DNA of 64,000 nucleotides, taken from positions 1,612,001 to 1,676,000 of the forward strand of contig RBKR01000004.1 in the NCBI GenBank assembly GCA_004835665.1, in the 5' to 3' direction. Positions 35,042-45,874 of this stretch are shown here, piece after piece (position 1 is the first letter of the stretch; each line of letters starts with the position of its first letter). The position numbers were made by a program, and so were the translations under genes. This DNA comes from Phoma sp. XZ068 (Eukaryota > Ascomycota > Dothideomycetes > Pleosporales > Didymellaceae). The notes under the pieces were generated by a model. That model was not told the DNA's origin. It made no database searches and worked only from the letters and a program-made list of their open reading frames with translations.

Positions 35042-37046
35042 ATGACGACGAACGATACTGGACGCCGACCCTCGGTCATAGCGCACGCACTCGATGGACT
35101 CTCGAATACGCCACGTACGGAAAGAGAGGGTTCATGGACACCGGAAGGCTCATCAGACATGTCAGATGTAGATGGGGCTACTCAATTGAGGGCCACAACG
35201 AAGACGGATGTCCCCGGCAATCGAAGCGGGAATACAACGGCGATACCATCGGACGGAAGTGAGGATGGTGCGTATCATGACACGGGGAACGAAAGCAAAT
35301 ATAAGAAGAAGAGGAAGAGCATCCAGGTCTTGATCGACAATTCCGGAACGAAAACCCAGCACAGTATTACTGCAGAAGACTTTCGCGAGATCATGCGCTC
35401 TGGTATGCAGAACGAGGTAGAGAAGCTTAGCGGAAAGTCAAAAGCTAGACTCCGAGACATGGTCTTCACTCGTCAGTTCACAACCTTCGATCGCCAAAAT
35501 CCTAGCGCGTCGCAGTCACCGTTCCATGGATTCTTCACGTTGTTCTGGATCGCCATGGCACTGCTGCTTATGCGAATTGCAGCCCGGAGCTACAAGGAGC
35601 AAGGATCGGTGTTTGGAAATGCAGAAATACTACACTTGATGGTAGATCGCGACCTGTTCGTGCTTTTGGCAACGGACGCCGCTATGTGTGCTGCCACTAG
35701 TTTTGGCTTCTTCTTGCACAAAGCTATTGCTGCCGGCTACATGTCGTGGAGCGGTGCAGGTTGGATTATCCAGTCCGTTTGGCAACTGTTCTTCACGGGG
35801 TTTGTCATTTTCTGGACATTTTGGCGAGAGTGGCCGTGGACACACACCGTCTTCGTTGTCTTGCATGTATTTGTGTTACTAATGAAGCAGCATGCATACT
35901 CCTTCTACAATGGTTATCGTAAGCACGTCACCAAACGTTCCTGATCATTCACTAAACACAACATCAGTATCCCGTGTATATCGTAGGCGCAACTTGCTCG
36001 AACAGAAGCTTCGTCAACTCGAAGACTTGAATGCACACCAAGGCCCGTCGCCGACCTCGCCTCGCGCAGCTGTACCGGCAGCAACAGGCATTGACAATTC
36101 AGAACCTAACGCCCTATTACACCGCAAAAGCCGTGGCCCAAAGTACTCGACCAACTTTTCTACAGAAGAGTCACAGATTGCCTCGATTGGACAGGCTATC
36201 GAGACAAGCAAACCACTCAATGCTGAGCAGGTCCAAGCCTTTCACCGTGTACTTACAACGGAAGTCACGATTCTCGACGGAGAACTCCGCGGCAAATGCA
36301 CAACATCCGACAACATGTATCCCAACAACCTGACTTTGTACAACTTTATTGAGTGGACATGTCTACCAACCTTAGTCTATGATCTCGAGTATCCCCGTCA
36401 AGAGCGCATCAATTGGTGGTATGTAGCCGAGAAAGCAGCCGCTACATTGGGTGTCATTTGGGTCATGATCGTCATATCACAGGCATATATCTACCCCGTC
36501 GTCATTGAGACAACAAGACAGAAAGAAGCAGGCATGTCCCTTGATGAGCGCTGGAAAGAGTTCCCCTGGGTTGTAAGCGATATGCTGTTCCCCATGCTGC
36601 TTGAACAGCTTCTTTCCTGGTACGTCATTTGGGAGTGCCTCCTGAACGTCTTGGCCGAGGTTACGCGCTTTGCAGACCGTGGCTTCTATGGCGACTGGTG
36701 GAATAGCGTGAGTTTCGATCAGTATGCACGCGACTGGAACAGACCGGTTCATAATTTCCTGCTGCGCCACGTCTATCACTCTTCGATCTCATTCTTCCAC
36801 CTATCTAAGATGCAGGCTACGTTCTTCACTTTCCTACTTAGCGCGATAGTTCACGAGGTACTCATGTTCTGCATCTTTCACAAGGTGAGAGGATATCTCT
36901 TCACGTTCCAGCTGACGCAGCTGCCACTTGCGGCGTTCATGAAGACAAGGTGGATGAAGGGGAGACACACGCTGGGCAATGTGATCTTCTGGTTCGGACT
37001 GTTCATCGGACCCAGTGTGATCACCAGTCTGTACCTGATAGTTTGA
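35042..37046 (+). CDS. ARE2: Sterol O-acyltransferase (MBOAT family)
   Basis: This is an endoplasmic-reticulum acyl-CoA:sterol acyltransferase that makes steryl esters for lipid droplets. The exons are 35042-35918 and 35968-37046, giving 651 aa, close to yeast Are1/Are2. A long polar Ser/Thr-rich N-terminus (about 150 residues) is followed by multiple membrane helices. The family signature FYGDWWN is present (FYxDWWN, acyl-CoA binding), as is the active-site histidine in SAIVHEVLMFCIFHK. MYPNNLTLYNFIEWTCLPTLVYDLEYPR is another strongly conserved ACAT segment. ATG 35042 is the first in-frame ATG. ARE2 rather than ARE1 is a convention; filamentous fungi often have one or two copies. Confidence 0.94.
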
Positions 37047-37591
37047 GTTAGTTTGTAGCTGGACAATGTTGCAATTTGCGTCGGTTATGGACGAGTACAA
37101 TCATCATTGCATAGCACAATGATCCAACAGCTTCTGCCTGCACTTTTCTATCCTTAGAACGAGACTAGGAAGTGAGCACGATTGATGACAATCTAAGGCT
37201 AGTGTAGGTTGCAAGTGACAGGTTGCCAGTTGAAAGAGCAAAGGGTGGCAATCTGAAGAACTCCAGCCTGCTTTCTTACAAAACTAAGTGCATATCTGAT
37301 ACGTGCAAAGACCTCCAGAGTGTAAGGAAGGATCATGATTAATGACGGTAAAGTATGGTTTGCTGACTACAAGCTACCAAGTGAGAGGGGTGCCTGGCAG
37401 TTGCCCCACATTGATGGAGCTACGGGCGGCCTAGCTTCGTCATGCCGATCGCCAGGGTCGAAGCCGCTCACTGCAGGCGCTGCCACAGCTGCGCGTTTGT
37501 TCTTGCTCTTTTCTCCAGTCTGCTCAAACTTGAACCCCGTTTTCAGGTCCCGTCGCTTGTATTCCCAGTCCTCAAGTCTGTACCATAGAAC
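37047..37591. other. Intergenic region upstream of UBP14
   Basis: Roughly 545 bp holding the sterol acyltransferase 3' end and UBP14 promoter. No gene is seen; the 37335-37610 frame overlaps the UBP14 first exon and lacks motifs. Confidence 0.6.
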
Positions 37592-40135
37592 ATGGCATGC
37601 GTACATGTGAATGCGCCAGGTAATACCCGGCGTTGCTCGCCCCGCAGCAGTGTATTTACATATTTACAGAGCTTCACCCTCCAGGCCCAAACCAGTCTGT
37701 GTACCGTGAGGATTGTACTCAGTGCTTCGACTCTATAGTGGGTCTCTGACATGCTTAGAATACCTCAGACTGACGCATGATTAGGACGATCCGACCGGCC
37801 TCGACGTGTGCCTCTACTGCTTCAACGGTGGCTGTACAGCAGATCGCAGTCACTCTATCCTCCATGTGTCGGCTGCCAATCACCCTCTTGTGCTGAATAT
37901 CAAACGAACTCGGAAGCAAGTCACGCGCGACGAACCACCAGCGAAAATCACGAAGCTCTCGATTGCCGCCGAAACCGAGACCGATCGCTATGACACCACA
38001 GTGGCAGTCAAGTGCTACGAATGTGGCGTTGATGAAGTGGACAAGAGCTCTGGGAAGCTTCCGGGACTTGTCGATGCGGTGCTAAAGGCCAACACATTTG
38101 CTAGGCAGGAGGAGGTCAAGGCATGGGAGCAGGAAATGACCGCCTGCGAGCATACACTTTGCTTGGAACAACAAGAGGCGCGACAGATCGAGTCTGGAGC
38201 TCTCGGTCACTGCTCTGAGTGTGAGCTGAACGAGAATCTTTGGCTTTGTTTGAGCTGCGGTAACCTTGGCTGCGGTCGACAGCAGTTTGGTGGTACTGGC
38301 GGCAATTCACACGGTGTAGGACACACAAAGTCGACTGGACACCCGGTTGCTGTCAAGTTGGGGTCTCTGACTGCCGATGGCACTGCGGACATCTACTGCT
38401 ACGCCTGTGACGAAGAACGAGTAGACCCCGAGCTGCCGAACCACTTGGCGCACTGGGGCATCAACATCAAGGACCGTGTGAAGACAGAGAAGAGCCTAAC
38501 AGAAATGCAAGTTGAGCAGAATCTGCGGTGGGAATTCTCCATGACAACGGAGGACGGTAAAGAGCTAAGGCCTCTATTTGGCTCAGACTTTACAGGACTC
38601 AAGAATCTGGGCAATAGCTGCTACCTCAACAGCACGCTCCAGGCGTTGTTCGCGATTCCGGAATTCCGAGATCGATACTACCTCCCCGAGCAAGGCCCGC
38701 CCGATGCTCCGCTCCCCGCTGAGGACTTGGAGACACAGCTTCGCAAGATTGCTGATGGCCTGATCTCTGGTCGATACTCGAAGCCGGACAGCGATGTCGT
38801 TGTCTCCGAAGACACACCTGAGGTCCCACACCAGCGCGGCCTGGCGCCAGCCATGCTGAAGCACCTGATTGGGCGAGGACATGCTGAATTCTCTACAATG
38901 CGACAACAAGATGCGTTTGAGTTGTTACTTCACCTTCTCAAGCTCATCTCGCGATCACAGCATGTCGCGCCGTTTAGGGACCCCGTCGATGCTTTCAGAT
39001 TCGTTATGGAGCAGCGCTTACAGTGCATTAGCTGCAAGCGAGTTCGCTATCGATCAGACGAGCAGGAGAACATTTCTATCCCCGTACCCATACGGAGAGT
39101 GCCAAAGGATGCGCAGATGGACGCTACTGATAGCGCAGGCAAGGAGAAGGAGAAGGAGGAATTCGAGCCTGTCACACTGAAAGAGTGCCTCGATATCTTT
39201 ACAGCTGAAGAGATGGTCGAGCTCACATGCACTGCCTGTGGCAGCAAGGATGGATTCACGAAGAGAAGTATGTTCAAGACATTCCCCTCAGTCTTGGCCG
39301 TCAATGCCCGCCGCTTCGAGATTGTCAACTGGGTACCCACGAAGCAGGACGTACCCGTCATTGTCAACGATGAAGCGATACCTTTCGACACTTACAAGTC
39401 TCTCGGCCTCCAGGATAGCGAGGAAGTTCTTCCCGATGACGCAGATGCTGGTAGCTCCTCCAAATGGACGCCGAACGAGGCTGCACTGTCGATGCTTGAG
39501 GCAATGGGCTTTCCCCGTGTGCGCTGCGAGAAGGCACTTCATGCCACTGGTAATGAAGACCCGGAAGCTGCCTCGAACTGGCTCTTCGCCCATATGGAGG
39601 ATCCCGATATTGACGATCCAGTCGACTTTAACGCTGGTAGTGGAGATGGTTCCGCTGGTGGTGCACCAAGTACAATCGACCCAGAGAAGATTGAGATGCT
39701 GAGTGGCATGGGCTTCAATGCTCCACAAGCTCGACAAGCACTGAAGGAGACGGGTGGAGATATGGAGCGCGCCGTCGAATGGCTGTTTAGCCACCCCGAG
39801 GCTGCTGGCGACTTTGGTGACGACGCCAGCGCAGAGGTGAGTCTACAACACTAACATGGCATCCTGCAAACTAACGCATATAGGCACCTGCTGAATCTCA
39901 TGAGAAGTCATTGCCAGGAGGCGACAAGCTGCCAGCAAACTTCCAACTACAGTCTATTGTCTGCCACAAGGGTAATTCTATCCATGCTGGGCACTACGTT
40001 GCGTTCGTCCGCAAGCAGCTACCTGACGAGCAAGACGCTGCTTGGGTACTCTTCAACGACGAGAAGGTAGCAAAGGCTGCCGACATTGACGAGATGAAGA
40101 AGTTTGCATATGTGTATTTCTTCAGGCGTTTGTAA
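37592..40135 (+). CDS. UBP14: Ubiquitin carboxyl-terminal hydrolase Ubp14/USP5
   Basis: This deubiquitinase disassembles free polyubiquitin chains and keeps the proteasome supplied with monoubiquitin. The exons are 37592-37619 (28 nt), 37670-37737, 37785-39836 and 39884-40135, giving 799 aa. The two small first exons restore the conserved N-terminus (VYREDCTQCFDSIDDPTGLDVCLYCF), a variant zinc finger. The second ZnF-UBP domain has CSECELNENLWLCLSCGNLGC and the GNSHGVGHTKSTGHP histidines. The Cys box is GLKNLGNSCYLNSTLQALF with catalytic Cys311; the His box is GNSIHAGHYVAFVRK with His753. Two UBA domains (MLEAMGFPRVRCEKAL and MLSGMGFNAPQARQAL) are inserted between them at about 595-705, as expected for USP5. 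Confidence 0.97.
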
Positions 40136-40608
40136 GACGGGCGGTCTAGGTGCATTGATGAGGCTAGCATAGCGGAAGCGGAGTTGTATGCGATTGGCGC
40201 GTTTGAACCTGCCAAATCAAAAGAACGTCACAGTGGTCGACCGACTAAGCTTTAGAAGTCGACAGTGTTACAGAATCACGACTATTATCTGGACTGGCTA
40301 TGTGTCTGGTGCTGAACCTGACCTGATGACAATTATGGTTCATCTGATAAGAAATGGGCGCCCGGAGATGACGGTCTCGGCTCGGCGACCGGTGGCTTCT
40401 CCGACGGGTTAACCCCACATGGGTGGGTCGAAGCTTTATCGCCCCTGCGAAGCTCGGCCGTCATAAGTGACATCTTTTACTTCGATGCCCTCGACCTCGT
40501 TACACCATCACCACCTACGCCCACATTTCCACGCTTCGATCACCCATCGCAATTAATCGATTGCTACGCTCGAAACACCTCACAACTACACATACACACC
40601 TTTTCGCC
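40136..40608. other. Intergenic region upstream of ISU1
   Basis: About 470 bp: the UBP14 3' end and the ISU1 promoter/5' UTR (C-rich before the ATG). No gene is seen. Confidence 0.6.
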
Positions 40609-41378
40609 ATGTTCAGGAGAGTCGCAGCAGCAGTTCCCGCCCAGGCAGGCCGAGTGCTCGCAACCGCCGCCAGACCCAGCATCGCCTCGCCCATCCGCAC
40701 AGCAGCACCCACAGTGTCCGCAGCTGGCAGGCGGCAATATCACGAGAAAGATAAGTCGCACATTTGCGCGACGCTGGTGTTGGTGGAAGAGTGGCAAGGG
40801 TCGGAGCCGTTCCCGAGCCGCACTACTCACCCACCACTGTCGCACAATTCACCAGAACGACCAGCTAACATTCATAGCACTGCTCGACCACTACAGCCGT
40901 CCCCGCAATGTCGGCTCCATGTCGAAGACTGACACTGACGTCGGTACCGGTCTCGTTGGCGCGCCCGCATGCGGCGACGTCATGAAGCTGCAGATCCGCG
41001 TCGACCCCAACAACAACACCATCAGCGACGTCAAGTTCAAGACCTTCGGCTGCGGTAGCGCGATCGCCAGTTCGAGTTACCTGACCGAGTTGGTGCGCGG
41101 CATGACTCTGGAGGATGCGGCGAGAATCAAGAACACAGAGATTGCGAAGGAGCTGTGCCTACCGCCTGTCAAGCGTAAGTGTAGAATCTTTTGAACAGGA
41201 CATACCAACAGGACACTGACCACCCGCAGTCCACTGCTCTATGCTTGCAGAAGACGCCATCAAGTCTGCCATCTCAAACTACTACACCAAGAACCCCAAC
41301 GCCCGTGCCACAGATCTCGGCGGCAAGTCGGCGCCGCTGCCCAAGGTCGAGGTCGAGACTGTGTCTGCTACTGCGTAG
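40609..41378 (+). CDS. ISU1: Mitochondrial iron-sulfur cluster assembly scaffold IscU
   Basis: Isu1 is the matrix scaffold on which Fe-S clusters are built with Nfs1, Yfh1 and the Ssq1/Jac1 chaperones. Probable exons are 40609-40750, 40878-41174 and 41230-41378, giving 195 aa. The N-terminus is Arg/Ala-rich with no acids (MFRRVAAAVPAQAGRVLATA), a typical mitochondrial presequence. All three cluster-ligand cysteines are present: GAPACGDVMKLQI, KTFGCGSAIASSSY and LPPVKLHCSMLAEDA; the last contains the LPPVK chaperone-binding motif. The first intron is odd. In-frame joining of YHEK to LLDHYSRPRNVGS requires an intron starting AT (ATAAGT) at 40751 and ending CATAG at 40877. No GT donor gives the conserved reading. 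The rest is ordinary. Confidence 0.9.
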
Positions 41379-42586
41379 ATGGAGGAAGTTGAATGAAATT
41401 GAAATTGATACCAAGAGACGGAAGGAGGTGGATGCGGAGATGAAAAGAAGGAGATGATTGATGCCGAGCGATGTACAAAACCCTACTTTGCGTGCTACTG
41501 ATCACGCCTTTCGCTTTCAGTTCTGTCCGAACAGGTACGGCGTTTCGCGTTCCTGGCAGGCGTGATGTCGGATATGAATTGGTCAGGGCCACCTGATATA
41601 TACATCTAGCAATGATAAAAAAAAAAATTCGATCAAAGATGAGCGAGACAGTGAAGTGATGGTGTCGATGGCTTTTTAGTACTTACGTCGCACCGGAGAG
41701 TACCTTGATGAGTTCATCTGATAAGCGCAATGGTAGATGAAAGGTAATGGGTCGTCTTATACTGTCCGCAATTGAACGATACGGATCTGCGCTATCCACG
41801 CTGTTGTGAGCTGAGTATCACGCCACTTTCCGGTAAGGCTGTGGGGAGGCAGGGGAATGGTAGATTCTAATAACGCATAATAGACGATGCACAATCTATT
41901 TAAGTAGATATTTAATCGTGCCTTTGGGTCTTAGGCCTTGGTTCTGGCGTTGCAGCCGTGAACACAACGTGCGCAAATGTTACAACGGGTTAGTCAGGGT
42001 GGCCTCAAGGACAGTCTAGAAAGGGTCCGGGGAGGCTACCTTTATATAGACTTGGTAAGTTGGTGAGTAAGCTAAGATGTGTGCAGTATTTTAATTATTA
42101 ATTACGGCTGTGAAATCTGCTGCAGAGCTCCGGTTCTCCAACCTAAACGGCGGGTGCTGTTGAGTTTGGTTTACTGTAAGATTCTAACGTACTTACCTAC
42201 AAAGAGCGGCAGTTGCGTGTTATCTAAACTATTATCTAAGCTGATTCTGCATTGGATATGTTTTGCGTTTATTGTTTCGACCTGACTAACTATGATGTTA
42301 CAAGCCGCCCTCCTGTTGTCTACCTACAATGAAGGAAGGAACGGATGTGTGCTAGATACTAGCTAAACGCCGACGCCATCGCTATAAAGTCAAATGGTAT
42401 TCCCCTCCATGTTCGTCCCTATGCACCAGTGTGGTTGCAGCCGTACGCAATGCACATTACGGCACCGCTTCCTTTGCCTTGTAGTTTGTTGGGTTTCGTG
42501 GATCTCGCGTCTTGGCGAGACTGGTGCTTTTGTGCTGGCCTGCCGAACAAAGATGCTAGGCGTAGAAAGGGCGAGGATAATGCCTT
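41379..42586. other. Convergent AT-rich intergenic region
   Basis: About 1.2 kb between the ISU1 and carrier 3' ends. It contains an A10-type run near 41617 and an AT-rich core around 41860-42310. No gene is recognised; short frames lack domains. Part of it may be a decayed repeat, but no homology to another part of the window was seen. Confidence 0.5.
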
Positions 42587-43855
42587 CTATAAGAATCCCG
42601 AATTCCAGCTGCCCATGAGCAAATCTCTTGTCATCTCGAAGCTGAGCCAGCTACTCGCCATACTAGGCGCAACCTTGAGCAGGTTTGGTACGATGCCCTT
42701 GTACAGTCCTCTGACGCCTTCTGTCATGACGATTTGTTTTATAGCGTCACCAATTCCGGCGTACTTGTATCCCATGCCGCTCATGGTGTTGATCTGGAAT
42801 CGTCGTCGCAGGACATCGAAGGGATATGTGATGGTTTGTGCCACGGCGCCAGAAACAGCACCTGCTCCTAGCTTACCGATAGCGCTGGGGTCTTTTGAGC
42901 CTTCCGGTGTGAATTGTGTGCGCGCAAGCTCGTAAACCATGAAATTTAGACCGACGTATGGCGCTACGCCCGCTACGGTAGGGACGATGCCTCGATACAG
43001 AGCGGGAAGTCCTCCTTCCGTCTTGTACATGTTCGAAAGGAGTGTCCACATGCCGGGCAATTTCTTGCCTTCTTCCCTGTGAAGACTCGAGAACGAAGCG
43101 GACTGGATCGATAAACGTGTGCGGACGATGTCGAGAGGGTACGTGAAGGATACGGAGGTGATACCTGCAAGACCGCCACAGAACAGTCGCTGGTATGCGC
43201 CCAGTGGGGCACCTGGTTCGCTTTCGAAGAACTGAGGCTGTTAGCTACCCGATTCGAGTTGCGCCCACAGCATCGACATAGTGTCTCCCCTCCAAAGTCT
43301 CCAAGGCTGTCCCACCATGACTGTGCGACTCCACTGTCAGGCGCACAACCATGGCCGTCTCATGAGATGCACTCCCTAGACATCCATGCTGAACAGCTGA
43401 AAGCAAGGGTAGAGCGAGAGGCGAATGAACCAGGGCTACTCACTCTCTTGTAAATGTTGTATGCGCTGAACTGCACAGCAGAATAGGGCACAATGCGTAT
43501 GCAATTGGTTCCGTTGCCGGCCATGAACCCTCTCCAGCCTTCTTCCCTCCACATCTTTGCCAATGCTTTTGGAACTGACATCTTGTATTCTTCGCGACCG
43601 ACGCTCTGGACCTGGAACAGGATCTTGAGGCGCTCGAGGGGCGACACGACGGTTCGGGAGACGGCGCCGGCAACGCCTCCAGCTACGAAGGAAGCAAGCA
43701 CCGGTTGCGCAAAGACTTCCCTCACTTTGTCAAAGGTCGTGGGGTCTGGCGCGCCAAGAGGCTGCAAATTCACCGTGAGTTGAAGGTTGGCAGCTGGACA
43801 GTGTGGTTCAACGTACATTTGCGCCCCTCCCTGGTTGAGCTGGTACAACAGCCAT
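42587..43855 (-). CDS. Mitochondrial carrier family protein (YPR011C-like)
   Basis: This is an inner-membrane SLC25-type transporter. It most resembles the fungal YPR011C subgroup, whose yeast member carries adenosine phosphosulfate (APS) and PAPS; the substrate assignment is tentative. The exons are 43855-43817 (39 nt), 43761-43444 and 43231-42587, giving 333 aa. The three carrier repeats show PLERLK (with SRTVVSP before it), PLDIVR and PFDVLR at the ends of odd-numbered helices, plus GYAGN-type motifs such as FMAGNGTNCIRIVPYSAVQF. The tiny first exon encodes MAVVPAQPGRGAN and uses a GTACGT donor. The second intron (212 bp) is longer than usual in this window. The gene is convergent with ISU1. 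Confidence 0.9.
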
Positions 43856-45874
43856 TGTTGCGGGAATATGAAAATGCGGCTGTCCGGAGGAATTTACAAA
43901 GATGCCTCAAAAAGGCGTCCGGCGCAGAAACAAAGTCTGCGGCTCAAGCAGCTGCACGTTCACCGGGGGTTAGGGGGAGGAGAGAGCAACGAGTGTCGAG
44001 CTCATCGGTATCTGCACCAGCGCAAGTGATGACAGATGGCGAATTCGGGGTAGAGCAGGAGTTGTTGTTATGCGTCGAATGGATCAGCCATGCAAGGCAA
44101 CCAGCTGGCTGTCGAGTCTGCGTGTTGTGGGCGGTTGGTCGCGGCGCAATGGGCGAGTGCGGGCGTCTGAAGCTGTGATCTCCGGCGTAGTGGAGTTTTG
44201 AGTGATGACCGAACCCCAGAGATTTTAGCGCGGCGAGCCGAACGAACGAATGCTTGGGTGCGGATTGCCGCGATGCTTTAAACGACCATGGTTTCCCTTG
44301 ACGTGACCGCCCGCCCGGTCCTTCGCGATATTGCAGCAGTAGCCCAGCACGCCTTGACAGCTGTGCTCCATCTTAGGCAGCTGCCACTCGGGAGCTGCAC
44401 CGGATGCGATAAAGGAGCCTGTTGTTTCACTCCTTCACTCTGCTTCACATCGCATTCGGTCTCGGGCGCTTCATTTGCCAGCAAAGCAAGGACGCCATGG
44501 GAGCACAAGGCCTGTGGATGGCGAAGGCAGCCATGGCCTGGTGCCCCTTTCCAGCCTCAAAGTCAGCTGGCACTGGCGTCTGCACCAGGCTTGTCCTTGT
44601 CCTTGCCTAACGGACCATGATCACGGGGGCACTGCACCATCCCATAGCCACCATTTTTGAATTGCATTTCCCTTTTGATTTCAGCGTGAATGCGTGCTCG
44701 TGCATGCAGCCGCAGACCTGGTTACGGGTGATCGGTGTTGCATGAAAGGTCGACGTCAGCGAGATTCAGCTCGTACCATTCATCACTGTGCTCTTCCATT
44801 GAACCCCACAGCTCATGTCTTGACGGCTCCACACTTCGGATACGCCATCCTGCTCGACTGGTGGGGTGCATAAGTCGGCCGTGGAAAAACAACGCTCTGG
44901 GACTGCCGGACCAAGGGCGAGAAAGATCCGGGTTCTCTATCGTTGCGGACTAGCGTGCGGCTATCCACGAAAGTGGGACTTGTGTACGACCAACTACGAA
45001 CAACCATCACAACATGTACGAGAGAACCTTTTGGAGGAGCAATTAGCCTGAAAACTATGTAGGATCTTTGCTAAACTGCGAATGTAGAACGTTTGGTAGT
45101 CCGATAAGCATGACGAGTACATCTGCCACGTCCAACCGTACGGACGTTGAAAACGACATCTCTTGTCTGCTCTACCATTTGTCGAGATACCATTTCAATG
45201 TTTCAATCATGCGCATTAACGTTTTCGCCCCTCACGACATGCGCTCACTGCATACAGGTAACCTAATTCCGGTGTGTCTGTATCTTCTAGAACAAGAGTG
45301 ATGCCCGTTTCAAGGCACTGTCATATGTTGCGTTGATCTTAGCAGTCTGCCGTTTCTTGGAATATACAGAGGCTAGGAACGAGCAGACATGCAGCAATGT
45401 CAGCAAAAGGTTTGCTTTAAGGGTAAAACAAGACCAACTGCCACCTTCTACAGTAATGAACAAGGCATCTACATATATATGGCTTCTTAAGGCCTCATTT
45501 GGGAAATAAGCATGAGCGGCCTGAACATCGTCGCGCCTTATGCACCCAATTCAAGATCTTACCAATCGCACGCAGTCAGCTGGATTGCAACAAGGCTGAG
45601 CCCCCGGTCGCCTCACAACAACACTTGGGACCGTGCGTCTGCGATTCAGCCCCGCCATTCTGCAGCTCGACACAATGCTTTGTCACATCCATCCATGACC
45701 AGTGTTCGATCCAAACCCCAGTAGCCTTATCACAATATCAGGACTAGCTTCAGCGCTGTCTTGAAACCCACTGGAACGACTCGGTGGTGTCGTCTTCCAG
45801 ATGGATATCTGGATCACTCCAAATGGATTGCTGCCTCGCCCATTCGGAAACGGACCTCCACTACTTCAAGGGAT
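43856..45874. other. Gene-free tract between carrier and NLR gene
   Basis: About 2 kb. The left half is the carrier promoter side. Frames such as 43705-44178 (plus) and 44288-44620 (plus) overlap each other and have no domains. The right part becomes the NLR promoter; the NLR frame is open from about 45761 but without an ATG before 45875. Confidence 0.55.
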
